Source: Thermotoga profunda AZM34c06
GTDB taxonomy: Bacteria > Thermotogota > Thermotogae > Thermotogales > DSM-5069
Direction: 5' to 3'
Assembly: GCF_000828675.1 (NCBI RefSeq)
Contig: NZ_AP014510.1
Span: forward strand, 310,001-374,000
DNA length: 64,000 nucleotides
Positions 29,852 to 39,610 of the stretch are shown here, piece by piece (position 1 is the first letter of the stretch; the number at the start of each line of letters is the position of its first letter). The notes below the pieces were generated by a model that was not told where the DNA came from, did no database searches, and saw only the letters and a list, made by a program, of their open reading frames with translations. Made by a program: the position numbers and the translations under genes.

Positions 29852-30470
29852 ACTGGTTATCAATGACATAGTACGGTCCATCTCTATCGATAACTGTACC
29901 CAATTTTCCAAATCCGAGATTTTTCAAAAGCGTTCCACATGGAAATACATCAGATATTTTCACCTCAAAACCCATGATTTCTATATTTTCATAAATCCTG
30001 AGCCTGTTGCCGAAAAAAAGTTCTCCATCTGTTTTTACCGTTGAGGATTCGACTGTGACCTGTATAGCCATTTGTGGGGAAAATATAGATTCTACCCAGC
30101 TGATTTGTTTGTCAGAGCTTCTGACGATCCCAACCAAACATTTTCTATCGGGATCTACAGCTATATCGCCTGGTTTTGAATCTCCAGCAATGATGATGTA
30201 TTGTTCTCTCAATCCTAAAACAGGAGAACCTTCTGAAGGAGATTGAATTTGCCGTTCCATGACTGTATCATTGTTTTGATTTAGAGAGATCTTTATTCCT
30301 TCTAAGATATGTAACGCGAATATCCTACTTTTGAGAGGTAAAACGGTCAAGGGATGAAAAAATGATTGTAAAGCAAAACTTATGCGATGTAAGGATAATA
30401 TATCGAGCACGAAGATCAAGATGAAGATAAAAAAAAGTGCGACAACCTGATTAACTTTTCTGATTGGCAT
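29811..30470 (-). CDS. mreC: Rod-shape-determining protein MreC
   Basis: Cell-shape factor linking MreB to the cell-wall machinery; 219 residues, shorter than most MreC (about 260-330). N-terminal transmembrane helix (~9-25), a short helical part, then the beta-rich region (GIVRSSDKQISWVESIFSP, LGTVIDRDGPYYVI). It directly follows mreB (adjacent stop and start). Assigned mainly by position next to mreB and the domain pattern. Overlaps the TPR gene by 41 nt tail-to-tail. Confidence 0.85.
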   Translation of the reverse strand: MPIRKVNQVVALFFIFILIFVLDILSLHRISFALQSFFHPLTVLPLKSRIFALHILEGIKISLNQNNDTVMERQIQSPSEGSPVLGLREQYIIIAGDSKPGDIAVDPDRKCLVGIVRSSDKQISWVESIFSPQMAIQVTVESSTVKTDGELFFGNRLRIYENIEIMGFEVKISDVFPCGTLLKNLGFGKLGTVIDRDGPYYVIDNQFSVPSRLVIFPGY

Positions 30471-31484
30471 TCAGTCCACCTGCTGGAGTTTTTTCAGTAT
30501 TTCTACTTTGTCAAGTACCTTGCCAGCGCCTTTAGCAACACACGACATTGGATCTTCAGCCCTAACGACTTTTATTCCTGTTTCTCTTTCAATGAGTTTG
30601 TCTATGCCTCGTAGTAAAGAACCACCACCTGTTGCCACTATTCCACGTTCTACGATATCCGTTGCCAGTTCTGGAGGAGTTCTCTCTAAAGTGGATTTTA
30701 TACTGTCGATTATGGCTGCGATTGGTATCATCAATGCTTCACGAATCTCTGCACCTTTTAGAATGGTTCTTCGTGGTAACCCAGTTGAAAGATCGATGCC
30801 GGTTACCACTGTTTCTAATGCGTCGTATTCTTGGTTTTGAAAGACATTTCCGATGTCTATTTTTATCTTCTCACCAGTTCTTTCACCTATTGCTATTCGA
30901 TATGTTTCTCTGACATATTGAACTATTGCTTCGTCCATCTCATCTCCTGCAATCCTTATTGAATCCCATACAACGATGCTCCCCAAGGATATCACAGCAA
31001 CCTCTGTTGTTCCTCCTCCTATGTCAACGATCATATTCCCATTTGGTTCTTCAACATCGAGATCTATACCTATTGCACTCGCCATGGGTTCTTCTATCAA
31101 AAAAACCCTTGAAGCGCCTGCTTCGAGCCCAGCTTCGAGTATTGCACGCCTTTCAACATCAGTTATTCCTATGGGTACACCTATGACAACCCTTGGTTTG
31201 AGAAAGGACATAGCTGGTTTAGTTTTACCAATGAAGTATTTGAGCATTGAGAGAGCCACATCGTAGTCTGCAATGACACCATCTCTCAGTGGTCGTAAGG
31301 CTATTATCGATGCGGGAGTTTTTCCAAGCATCATCTTTGCTTCCATACCAACCTTGAGGACTTCACCTGTATCTGCGTTGATTGCCACAACAGATGGCTC
31401 GTTTATAACGATTCCCTTACCCCTCACGTACACAAGTGTATTTGCCGTTCCAAGATCTATACCAAGGTCACGTCTCATGTTCAC
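30471..31484 (-). CDS. mreB: Rod-shape-determining protein MreB (bacterial actin)
   Basis: Actin-like ATPase that organises cell elongation. The phosphate-1 loop is [36 protein letters not shown] is the phosphate-2 loop, and [13 protein letters not shown] is near the C-terminus. GTG 31484 lies eight bases after GGAGG; ATG 31478 two codons later is the alternative. It precedes mreC with no gap. A divergent promoter region of about 100 nt separates it from the next gene. Confidence 0.95.
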   Translation of the reverse strand: MNMRRDLGIDLGTANTLVYVRGKGIVINEPSVVAINADTGEVLKVGMEAKMMLGKTPASIIALRPLRDGVIADYDVALSMLKYFIGKTKPAMSFLKPRVVIGVPIGITDVERRAILEAGLEAGASRVFLIEEPMASAIGIDLDVEEPNGNMIVDIGGGTTEVAVISLGSIVVWDSIRIAGDEMDEAIVQYVRETYRIAIGERTGEKIKIDIGNVFQNQEYDALETVVTGIDLSTGLPRRTILKGAEIREALMIPIAAIIDSIKSTLERTPPELATDIVERGIVATGGGSLLRGIDKLIERETGIKVVRAEDPMSCVAKGAGKVLDKVEILKKLQQVD

Positions 31485-31583
31485 AACATCATCCTCCATT
31501 GATACGACTCAGATACATTTTATCATGAAGGTTGAAAAAATAACAGATCGTGGTAAAGTAATAGAGCAAAAAGGTGATGCGTT

Positions 31584-32594
31584 GTGCGAACAAAAATCCT
31601 GATAGGTGTCATTCTGAGTTTGGGAATGACTGCGTTAATATCACTTTTCGGTGCAAAAGAGAGTCTTTTGGCAGCGTTCAAGTCCATTGATCTTCGGATA
31701 TTCTCGATTGCATGCTGTGCTTACTTTATTTTTATGCTGATTGATGCACTTAGAACAAAGATTTTATTGTCGCATAATGGATTAAAAGTTAGCTATTTAT
31801 TGTGTTTTCAAAACACTGTGCTTGGTCTTTATACGAGTGCTATAACCCCTTTTTCAGCAGGTGGTCAACCTTTTCAGATATATCATCTGGTCAAGAACAA
31901 CATTTCAATAGAAAGATCATCGATGGCAATTGGTGTGAAATTCATCACATCACTGACTCTGATGATTACAACTTCATTTTTTCTGATTTTGTTTCGGGGT
32001 AAGAAACTCATATCTGATAACAGTTCGGCTTTTATGGTTTATGCTGGTCTTATACTCACAAGTGCCATTTATGTATTTTTTCTACTTCTCATTCTTTCAA
32101 AGAATTTCACATATAGAATTTTCACCTCGAAATTTTTAACAAAGGTGATATCCCGTTTGACTAAGAAAGATATACAATTAGTTCTTAAGAAAACAGTTGA
32201 TTCCCTATCAAATTATTTTGAATTGCTCAAGAATCTGTGGACCTCTTCAAAGATACTCCTGTTGGTCAATGTGTTTTTGACTGGTTTAGAGATATTATTG
32301 ACAATGAGTGTTCCGTATATATTAGTATTGAGTTTTGGTTTTTGCAAGGTGAATTACCTTGAGTTCTTGGCGGCAATACTTGCGATGACTATGGTTGTGT
32401 ACTTCTTACCAACACCTGGCTCTTCTGGCGGTGTTGAAGGTGCCTTCTACATAATGTTTAAAAATTTGATTTCACGCGATATTGTTGTTGCAACTGTCAT
32501 AACATGGCGCTTGATCACGTATTATACAATGATTGCTCTTGGGACTTTGCTGCTGTCAAAAATGCTTTTGACCTTCAAACAAACAAAGCCGTAA
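31584..32594 (+). CDS. Flippase-like integral membrane protein (lysylphosphatidylglycerol synthase TM family)
   Basis: 336-residue protein with 7-8 hydrophobic segments of the YbhN/LPG_synthase_TM family. The family landmarks TPFSAGGQPFQIYHL and LPTPGSSGGVEGAFY are clear. It lacks the catalytic aminoacyl-transfer domain, so a lipid or lipid-linked-substrate transport role is likely. The GTG start follows AAGGTGAT. Its last 20 nt overlap a small convergent gene. Confidence 0.87.
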   Translation: MRTKILIGVILSLGMTALISLFGAKESLLAAFKSIDLRIFSIACCAYFIFMLIDALRTKILLSHNGLKVSYLLCFQNTVLGLYTSAITPFSAGGQPFQIYHLVKNNISIERSSMAIGVKFITSLTLMITTSFFLILFRGKKLISDNSSAFMVYAGLILTSAIYVFFLLLILSKNFTYRIFTSKFLTKVISRLTKKDIQLVLKKTVDSLSNYFELLKNLWTSSKILLLVNVFLTGLEILLTMSVPYILVLSFGFCKVNYLEFLAAILAMTMVVYFLPTPGSSGGVEGAFYIMFKNLISRDIVVATVITWRLITYYTMIALGTLLLSKMLLTFKQTKP

Positions 32595-32775
32595 TGAAAG
32601 ACAATGCGTACATAGCTCCGCATAACATCAGAGCTTTCCAACCTCTTTTGTTGTGACCCTTCATCTTTTCCTTTTCGTCATTCTTCATGGCTCTCAAACC
32701 TAATTCGAAGCTCAAGATGGCGAATAACAATATACCAGATCCCACAAAGAACAAGATATTTGAAACAACCTTCAA
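32575..32775 (-). CDS. Small two-helix membrane protein
   Basis: 66 residues, not recognised. Two hydrophobic helices (~5-24 and ~46-64) flank a charged loop rich in Lys and Glu (MKNDEKEKMKGHNKRG). The TTG start is preceded by a good GAGGTGAT site, which supports it as real. It follows the YitT-family gene by 38 nt on the same strand and overlaps the flippase-like gene by 20 nt. Confidence 0.62.
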   Translation of the reverse strand: MKVVSNILFFVGSGILLFAILSFELGLRAMKNDEKEKMKGHNKRGWKALMLCGAMYALSFITALFV

Positions 32776-32813
32776 GTTATCACCTCGCGATATACCTTAT
32801 CTTTTGTGTTTCA

Positions 32814-33674
32814 TTAGAAAACGTTTCTGATATTTTGAAATCCCTCACCGAAAGTATAACGTGCCTCGTTGACGATTATGAAAGAACTCTTGTCGGTTTT
32901 TCGGATGAAAGATATCAACTCACCGAGCTCTCTTCTTCTCAAAACTATTAACAATATCTTTCTGTATTTTTTGGTGTATGCGCCATATCCGTCCAGATAC
33001 GTTGCACCTCTTTTCAATTTGTTCAAAACAAAATCTGCTATTTGTTCATTCTTTTCTGATATTACTATAACTTGTGTAGATGTTTCGATGCCTTTCATCA
33101 CAAAATCGATCGTCATGCCATTTATTATAATGGCCAGAATTGCATACATACCCGTTCTCACACCAAATGTCAAACCTGCGAGAACACCGATAATAAAATC
33201 GACGATTAACAAGGTTGTTCCCATCGGTGCAGCGTAATATCTGTTTAATATCCTCGCTACTATATCTGTCCCACCCGTGGAAGCATTTTGAGTGAAGGTG
33301 ATAGCCATTCCGATCGCAGTGAGAACATCTCCAAAGAATACTGCAAGCATCATATCTCCAGCGATGTACCTTGGTAACTTTATGAATCTATCGAAAAGGT
33401 CCACAAGAAAAGTTATTAAAAAGGTGCAGTATATCGTTTTTATGCTGAAGTCAAAACCGACCGTGAGAAAGGCGATTAAAAATAACAAACCATTTATTAT
33501 ATACATCCAGACACCAACCGGCAATTTGATCACACCATTGAGAACCATGGCAAGTCCACTTGCACCACCAGCGGCTATGTTGTTTGGTATTAGAAAAACC
33601 ACAAGACCTATAGCTGTTATCAACACACCAACGCTCGCAAGTATGTATTCTCTGATGACTAAGCTCTTATTCAT
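32814..33674 (-). CDS. YitT family membrane protein
   Basis: 286-residue membrane protein with five or six helices (pattern PNNIAAGGASGLAMVLNG, FTQNASTGGTDIVARIL) and a C-terminal soluble DUF2179 domain (LKRGATYLDGYGAYTKK). Function is not established for the family. The ATG at 33674 follows GGAGGGGTGAG. Its upstream DNA carries a symmetric set of TGTGA/TCACA half-sites. Confidence 0.88.
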   Translation of the reverse strand: MNKSLVIREYILASVGVLITAIGLVVFLIPNNIAAGGASGLAMVLNGVIKLPVGVWMYIINGLLFLIAFLTVGFDFSIKTIYCTFLITFLVDLFDRFIKLPRYIAGDMMLAVFFGDVLTAIGMAITFTQNASTGGTDIVARILNRYYAAPMGTTLLIVDFIIGVLAGLTFGVRTGMYAILAIIINGMTIDFVMKGIETSTQVIVISEKNEQIADFVLNKLKRGATYLDGYGAYTKKYRKILLIVLRRRELGELISFIRKTDKSSFIIVNEARYTFGEGFQNIRNVF

Positions 33675-33714
33675 TCGCTCACCCCTCCTAATTAGCAAGA
33701 TTTTACCATGGAGA

Positions 33715-33767
33715 AAATCACAACTTCACAACCATTTGTGAGTTTCACAAATGAGAAAGTGTGATTT
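33715..33767. promoter_or_regulatory. Nested inverted repeats with five TGTGA/TCACA half-sites
   Basis: Inner repeat CATTTGTGA (33733-33741) with TCACAAATG (33745-33753); outer repeat AAATCACA (33715-33722) with TGTGATTT (33760-33767), almost concentric. Further TCACA lies at 33726-33730. Such half-sites suit CRP/FNR-like or Rex-like proteins. The array lies between yitT-type and groES promoters, closer to the former. Confidence 0.5.
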
Positions 33768-33882
33768 GATTAGATAATACCTCTATTTTATGATTTTATC
33801 GTATATAATCACCGTTATTTGGGCGTAATTTCTTGCGATTGCCAAAAATGACACTTGATTACTTATCATGAGTGGTGTATTC

Positions 33883-33914
33883 TATAATTAGCACTCAAAT
33901 AGGTAGAGTGATAA
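33883..33914 (+). promoter_or_regulatory. groESL promoter -10 element with CIRCE operator
   Basis: TTAGCACTC (33888-33896), nine bases, then GAGTGATAA (33906-33914): the CIRCE element, with one mismatch in the right arm, bound by HrcA. A TATAAT (33883-33888) overlaps the left arm, as in repressed groE promoters. A clear -35 with 17-bp spacing is not seen. Confidence 0.9.
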
Positions 33915-33946
33915 GATTTTATAAAAATGAAAGGAGGTCTGATTTT

Positions 33947-34216
33947 ATGAAAGTTACGCCACTTGGCGAGAGGCTGTTGATCAAACCCTTGAAAGAGGAA
34001 AAAAGAACCGAGGGAGGTATAGTTTTACCAGATTCGGCAAAGGAAAAACCAATGAGAGCCGAGGTAATTGCTGTTGGGGAAAAAGTTGAAAACATCGACG
34101 TAAAAGCCGGAGACAAAGTTATCTTCTCAAAGTATGCTGGTACTGAAATCAAAATTGATGAGGTTGATTACATCATCATTGATGCGAATGATATTCTTGC
34201 AAAGATCGAAGAGTGA
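33947..34216 (+). CDS. groES: Co-chaperonin GroES
   Basis: Ten-kilodalton lid of the chaperonin, 89 residues. Recognisable are MKVTPLGERLLIKPL at the start, the mobile loop EEKRTEGGIVLP, and YAGTEIKID. The ATG at 33947 follows AAAGGAGGT. Fifteen bases separate it from groEL. Under CIRCE/HrcA control. Confidence 0.97.
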   Translation: MKVTPLGERLLIKPLKEEKRTEGGIVLPDSAKEKPMRAEVIAVGEKVENIDVKAGDKVIFSKYAGTEIKIDEVDYIIIDANDILAKIEE

Positions 34217-34228
34217 AGGGAGGAATGA

Positions 34229-35851
<1,623 letters not shown>

Positions 35852-35868
35852 TACTAAAGAAAAATGGC

Positions 35869-35899
35869 AAGGAGGGCGGATGCCCTCCTTATTTTTTAT
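35869..35899 (+). terminator. Intrinsic terminator after groEL
   Basis: AAGGAGGGC pairs perfectly with GCCCTCCTT around GGAT and is followed by ATTTTTTATT. Confidence 0.92.
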
Positions 35900-36009
35900 T
35901 AATTTGAGAGTTAGTTTTGTATAAGTTCTGTACATAGCTATTTGACAAGTAAAGTTTGAAATTTGATTGAATATTCGCTCTACAGAATAATTTCCTTCAA
36001 TTGTTAGTT

Positions 36010-36027
36010 TTATACGTTTCGTATAAT
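36010..36027 (+). promoter_or_regulatory. Promoter -10 element inside a palindrome, upstream of the decayed region
   Basis: TTATACG and CGTATAA flank TTT (36010-36026), and the right arm forms TATAAT (36022-36027), a -10 match. The best -35 with 17-bp spacing is weak (AATTGT). No intact gene follows; the sequence after it is degenerate. Confidence 0.45.
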
Positions 36028-36032
36028 ATATA

Positions 36033-36522
36033 ATGGAAGGCGCCAACCAGGATCCTGGAAAATCTCATTTCGTATATTGGCATAAGTCTACTCTTTTGGA
36101 AATTAGACACCTTATATTTATCTTTTGATCTTTTCAAAGCTTTCAACATCTCCATCAACGACATAGAAAAGCTTATAGAAAAATGGCCAGAAGACACATT
36201 CCATTTATGGGATTGTGATGAATGGCTTTGACAAATCATAAACAATGATGTATTATAATGTACATAAAAGGGAATGAATACACACTCTTAAAGTATACTG
36301 AGAGACATGTCAAACACTCCATTGAGTCCAACAACCTATGGATAGGCTTCATGAACAGTCTATCGCTCAATGGAGTAAAGGAAATAGCAACGTAAGGGTA
36401 TCTCTGAATCCAGTTAATGCTGGATAGGAGTAGAAGGCACTTGACTCGCCCAGTCAGAGTAGCGATAGCTACGTACTGACTCAAAGAATCCTATCCCCTT
36501 CAGGGGATTGGGAGTAGGTCAA
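36033..36522 (+). mobile_element. Decayed mobile-element remnant with an IS200/IS605-like right end
   Basis: No intact gene. Short plus-strand stretches read like protein (36240-36395, then 36410-36480 after two stops), giving fragments such as RPVRVAIATY and LKESYPLQG. The 3' part (36450-36522) folds into two hairpins: AGTCAG..TAGC with GCTA..CTGACT, and CCTATCCCC with GGGGATTGG. It ends GTAGGTCAA, resembling the IS605-family right end with cleavage at TCAA. An 11-bp inverted repeat ACTCCATTGAG/CTCAATGGAGT lies at 36316-36326 and 36366-36376. Assignment to IS605 rests on end structure, not on an intact transposase. Confidence 0.42.
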
Positions 36523-36904
36523 TTGGGTTAACATGTTCTCTGTTGAGCAACTCCAAATATTTTTGATGATCTCTCTTTTGAAGTTTTCTGAGTAGATGTT
36601 CAAATTCATACCGAAGTTGACCTTTTGTGACTTTTATTTTTATGGAACTATCTACTTGTGAAAGATCGATTTTTGAAAGATCAAAGTTATAATTTCTTGA
36701 TTTTGATTCTTCATAGATATAGAAAAGATACGTGTTTATTGCCTTCAGAGGATTAGAATGACTCTTGAATCTCTCCAACTGAGGATGATTTTTATACCCC
36801 TTGGTTTTAAAAGATAAAACGGCTTTTGCAAGGAGTGCCTCTCTCCATACAGCGAGTAATCCTTTTCTGTCTAAATAACTAAAATCTATCGACCACAATC
36901 TCAT
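36500..36904 (-). CDS. Pyrimidine dimer DNA glycosylase family protein
   Basis: 134-residue protein of the T4 endonuclease V / Pyr_excise type, which starts base-excision repair of UV dimers. Family features are MRLWSIDFSYLDRKGLLAVWREALLA, KTKGYKNHPQLERFK and VTKGQLRYEFEHLLRKLQKRD. The C-terminus LLPIP plus stop is encoded by the terminal hairpin of the neighbouring element remnant, so the original end may have been replaced. Start ATG at 36904 follows a GGTGATCG site. UV repair in a dark-living thermophile would be of general base-excision use. Confidence 0.83.
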   Translation of the reverse strand: MRLWSIDFSYLDRKGLLAVWREALLAKAVLSFKTKGYKNHPQLERFKSHSNPLKAINTYLFYIYEESKSRNYNFDLSKIDLSQVDSSIKIKVTKGQLRYEFEHLLRKLQKRDHQKYLELLNREHVNPIDLLPIP

Positions 36905-36974
36905 TCGATCACCAAAATAATTATTATCATAAATCTTGTGCGGATTTCTAAAAAGTCAATATTTTCACATTTTT

Positions 36975-36999
36975 CCGCAGCTATCAGCTGCGGTTTTTT
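36975..36999 (+). terminator. Strong plus-strand terminator with no plus-strand gene before it
   Basis: CCGCAGCT (36975-36982) pairs with AGCTGCGG (36986-36993) around ATC, followed by six T residues. On the minus strand no T-run follows. The nearest plus-strand gene, groEL, has its own terminator 1.1 kb upstream, so this may end an unannotated transcript or act as a barrier before the SRP RNA gene. Confidence 0.85.
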
Positions 37000-37031
37000 G
37001 TTTAATGTTTTGCCAGTGATTTTTTATGAGG

Positions 37032-37060
37032 TTCGATAATCTTTGAGTTCATAGTATAAT
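37032..37060 (+). promoter_or_regulatory. Promoter of the SRP RNA gene
   Basis: TTCGAT (37032-37037) and TATAAT (37055-37060) are 17 bp apart; transcription is predicted to start at about 37067. Confidence 0.78.
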
Positions 37061-37067
37061 TGAACAT

Positions 37068-37341
37068 GGTGCCACGATAGGCGGGGGGTTGGCGGTCCCC
37101 TGTAACCCGAAATCCGCCATAGCGGGGCTGAAGGCCTATCTGAGGCTACTCAGGTTAGGAAATGGGCTGTATGGAAAGCGTTGAAGGTTGGGTCCTGTGC
37201 AACGATGGGCTGTGAACCTGGTCAGGTCCGGAAGGAAGCAGCCATAAGCAGTTTCCGTCGTGTGCCGCAGGGAAGCCTGACTGGAGCTGGAAATACAGTA
37301 CCGTCCTGGTCTGGGTCAGTCGAAGATAGGTTCGTGGCACC
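37068..37341 (+). ncRNA. ffs: Signal recognition particle RNA, large bacterial type
   Basis: About 274 nt. The ends pair (GGTGCCAC with GTGGCACC), and the conserved domain IV is seen in GGTCAGGTCCGGAAGGAAGC at about 37221-37240, with the GGAA loop and the asymmetric AGC/loop that Ffh binds. The 5' part (TGTAACCCGAAATCCGCC) looks like an Alu domain, as in Firmicutes and Thermotogae, unlike the short 4.5S RNA of E. coli. A T-rich tail (TTTTATTTT) serves as terminator. Pairs functionally with ffh at 2.75 kb. Confidence 0.95.
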
Positions 37342-37406
37342 TTTTATTTTGCCTTGTTTTTACACCCGCTCAATGTGGTATTTTTAAAATCCTATAATTA
37401 AAATTC

Positions 37407-37435
37407 TTGACAGTTTATAAAATTAACTATATAAT
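37407..37435 (+). promoter_or_regulatory. Consensus promoter of the marR-epimerase operon with operator-like repeat
   Basis: TTGACA (37407-37412) and TATAAT (37430-37435) are perfect and 17 bp apart. Inside the spacer AGTT and AACT form an imperfect 17-bp inverted repeat (37412-37428), a plausible autoregulatory MarR operator. Confidence 0.85.
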
Positions 37436-37452
37436 TCACTTGGGGTGGGTAC

Positions 37453-37890
37453 ATGAAAATTGACGCAGAGCAGATTATGAAATCTATTTTCGATTTGGTC
37501 TTAACATTTTCGAGGATGCTCAACTTTAACAATGAAATTGAGAATTTAAGAGCTATTGAACTGTATGTACTTTTATATGTTGCTCAAAGAGGATCACAAA
37601 AGATGAGTGAACTTGCTCAGGCATTTTCCATGACAAAGAGCAACATAACTTTTCTTGTTGATTCACTTGAGCAAAAGGGTTTTGTCATGCGATCAAGATC
37701 AAATGAAGACAGACGCGTCGTAATGATTGAGTTAACTCAAAAGGGTCAGCAAATATACAAACAGATTCTTTCAGATTTTTCAAAACTGATAGACAAGGTC
37801 ACCTCCCAGATACCTTCCCAGGATCTGGCGGTGATGGCTGATGGCTTTGAAAGACTTTCAAAGCTTTTTGGAATGGGTGAAAAACGATGA
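37453..37890 (+). CDS. MarR family transcriptional regulator
   Basis: 145-residue winged-helix regulator. KMSELAQAFSMTKSNITFLVDSLEQKGFV is the recognition region and RSNEDRRVVMIELTQKG the wing. Such proteins repress genes responding to phenolic compounds, oxidants or drugs. Starts at ATG 37453 after GGGGTGGG. Its ATGA overlap with the next gene and the strong promoter in front suggest it controls its own two-gene operon. Confidence 0.92.
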   Translation: MKIDAEQIMKSIFDLVLTFSRMLNFNNEIENLRAIELYVLLYVAQRGSQKMSELAQAFSMTKSNITFLVDSLEQKGFVMRSRSNEDRRVVMIELTQKGQQIYKQILSDFSKLIDKVTSQIPSQDLAVMADGFERLSKLFGMGEKR

Positions 37891-38906
37891 TTTTGGTGAC
37901 GGGAGCAACGGGTCATTTAGGGAATGTCCTTGTTAGATTACTTGTTGCATCAAAACAAAATGTCAGAGCGATGGTAGTACCTTTTGAAGATACTCTACCA
38001 CTTGAAGGTTTACCAATACAAATTGTTAAAGGAGATATAAGAGACTATGATTTTGTTCGTGATGCGAGCAAAGACGTTGAGGTGGTTTATCATCTTGCTG
38101 CAATGATATCGATTCTGGGAAAGAAAAGAATGGTTTATGAAGTGAATGTAGGTGGTACTGAAAATATCATAAAAGCATGTAAAGAAAACAGAGTTCAAAG
38201 ACTTGTCTATGTAAGCTCTATACACGCATTTTCTGAGCCAAAACCAGGCTCACTCATAGATGAATCGGTTCCTATAGATCCCCAAAAGACATCGGGGGAC
38301 TACGCAAAATCAAAAGCAATGGCTACATTGAAAGTTCTCGAATCAGCAAAAGAAGGCTTGAATGCAGTTATTGTCTGCCCTACAGGGATTGTTGGGCCAT
38401 ACGATTGGCGAGTATCTGAAATGGGAAATCTGTTGCTTTTGTATTCGAAAAACCTTCTCAAAGTTGGTGTTTCAGGTTCCTTTGATTTTGTCGATGTACG
38501 AGATGTAGCAAATCTTTTGATCAAGACTTGTAGTGAGGCTGAAAAAGGAGATTTGTTCATTGCAAGTGGTCATTACACAACAATAAGAGCTTTTATTCAG
38601 ACTCTTCAAAAGATTAGGTCTTCAAGATCTGTGAACATCTTCTTGCCGAGTTATGTAGCCTATCCTGTTTCCTTAATTACATCGGTTTACTATCTCATAA
38701 GAAAGAAGAAACCTTTGCTGACGCCATACAGTGTCCACACCTTGACAAGAAACTATGTTTATTCACATCAAAAAGCCACAGAAAAACTCGGCTATAGTCC
38801 AAGACCTCTTTGTGATTCTTTGAGAGATGCTCTGCAATGGTTTGAAGACAATGGTTATCTGAAAAAAATTAGCTCTGCTCTGACTTTTGCTGAACGATCT
38901 TCATGA
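37887..38906 (+). CDS. NAD-dependent epimerase/dehydratase (extended SDR)
   Basis: 339 residues. NAD-binding GATGHLGNVLVRLL at the N-terminus; HLAAMI, the catalytic Ser in VYVSSIHAF, and an offset YAKSK (Tyr and Lys) follow. It resembles dihydroflavonol-4-reductase-like or sterol dehydrogenase-like members; substrate unknown. Starts on the marR stop (4-nt overlap) and overlaps convergent mgsA by 38 nt. Confidence 0.87.
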   Translation: MILVTGATGHLGNVLVRLLVASKQNVRAMVVPFEDTLPLEGLPIQIVKGDIRDYDFVRDASKDVEVVYHLAAMISILGKKRMVYEVNVGGTENIIKACKENRVQRLVYVSSIHAFSEPKPGSLIDESVPIDPQKTSGDYAKSKAMATLKVLESAKEGLNAVIVCPTGIVGPYDWRVSEMGNLLLLYSKNLLKVGVSGSFDFVDVRDVANLLIKTCSEAEKGDLFIASGHYTTIRAFIQTLQKIRSSRSVNIFLPSYVAYPVSLITSVYYLIRKKKPLLTPYSVHTLTRNYVYSHQKATEKLGYSPRPLCDSLRDALQWFEDNGYLKKISSALTFAERSS

Positions 38907-39354
38907 TCTTTTCTTTAAGTTCTGATTCATAATCTGGTTGTATTCGTTCATATTCAGATTTAAAAAGCGGTGAAGATATTAAAAAGTCCGCCGTTGATCT
39001 TGTAATCGCGACTGGTATATTGTATACCGTGGCAATTCTTATGAGTGCTTTTATATCAACGTCATGTGCGAGAGGTTCAAGGGGATCCCAGAAGAAGATC
39101 AATATATCTATCTCACCGTTTGATATCTTTGCCCCTATTTCCTGATCTCCTCCTAAGGGTCCGCTTTTGAATTTTGTCACTTTAAGACCTGTCTTTTGTT
39201 CAATCAAAGAGCCTGTGGTCCCCGTTGCAAAGAGTTCATGTTCCGACAAGGTACCCTTGTTGAATTCTACCCATTCAATCAAGTCTTTTTTTCTTCTGTC
39301 ATGGGCAATTAGAGCTATTCTTTTTTTCCTTGTCATGATAATTCTTTTTTGCAT
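38869..39354 (-). CDS. mgsA: Methylglyoxal synthase
   Basis: Converts dihydroxyacetone phosphate to methylglyoxal as a glycolytic bypass under phosphate limitation. 161 residues. IALIAHDRRKKDL, FATGTTGSLIEQKTG and KSGPLGGDQEIGA (phosphate and catalytic region) match the family; the catalytic Asp is in FFWDPLEPLAHDVDIKAL. Start ATG 39354 lies after GGGGGTG. Overlaps the epimerase gene tail-to-tail. Confidence 0.94.
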   Translation of the reverse strand: MQKRIIMTRKKRIALIAHDRRKKDLIEWVEFNKGTLSEHELFATGTTGSLIEQKTGLKVTKFKSGPLGGDQEIGAKISNGEIDILIFFWDPLEPLAHDVDIKALIRIATVYNIPVAITRSTADFLISSPLFKSEYERIQPDYESELKEKIMKIVQQKSEQS

Positions 39355-39525
39355 GTGACATTCACCCCCATAGTCAATGTTAATCGATTGGATGGTTCAT
39401 TTCAAGTTCGGCATTTTGAAGATATCAGAAAAAGATTTTAAAACCACAACGATGAAAATGTTTGTTATACGAACTTTAATTGCTTGTTGCGTAACATCAA
39501 ATTCAATTTAAATACGTAAATTCGG

Positions 39526-39534
39526 TGGTATGAT
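39526..39534 (+). promoter_or_regulatory. Possible extended -10 promoter of the peptide-utilisation operon
   Basis: TGGTATGAT matches the extended -10 pattern TGnTATnnT. It lies about 75 bases before the first amidohydrolase start in the only sizeable gap here. No good -35 was found. Confidence 0.4.
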
Positions 39535-39610
39535 TAGCGACAATAAAAACAGTTAAGGGATTTTTCAAGACATTTTTGTAGATCTATATATTCCTTTGGG
39601 AGGGTCTATC

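Noticed and set aside
31527-31602. 25-codon open frame before the flippase-like gene
   Set aside because: No ribosome-binding site, and it overlaps the better supported GTG start at 31584.
35997-36245. 82-codon minus-strand frame as a gene
   Set aside because: No ribosome-binding site and no recognisable domains; it lies across the palindromic promoter and degenerate sequence.
36240-36484. Antisense frame (minus strand) over the element remnant as a gene
   Set aside because: No ribosome site, composition unlike neighbours, and the structured plus-strand right end accounts for the sequence.
37181-37387. Open frames on both strands at 37.15-37.39 kb
   Set aside because: They lie within the SRP RNA, whose paired ends, promoter and conserved domain IV explain the sequence.
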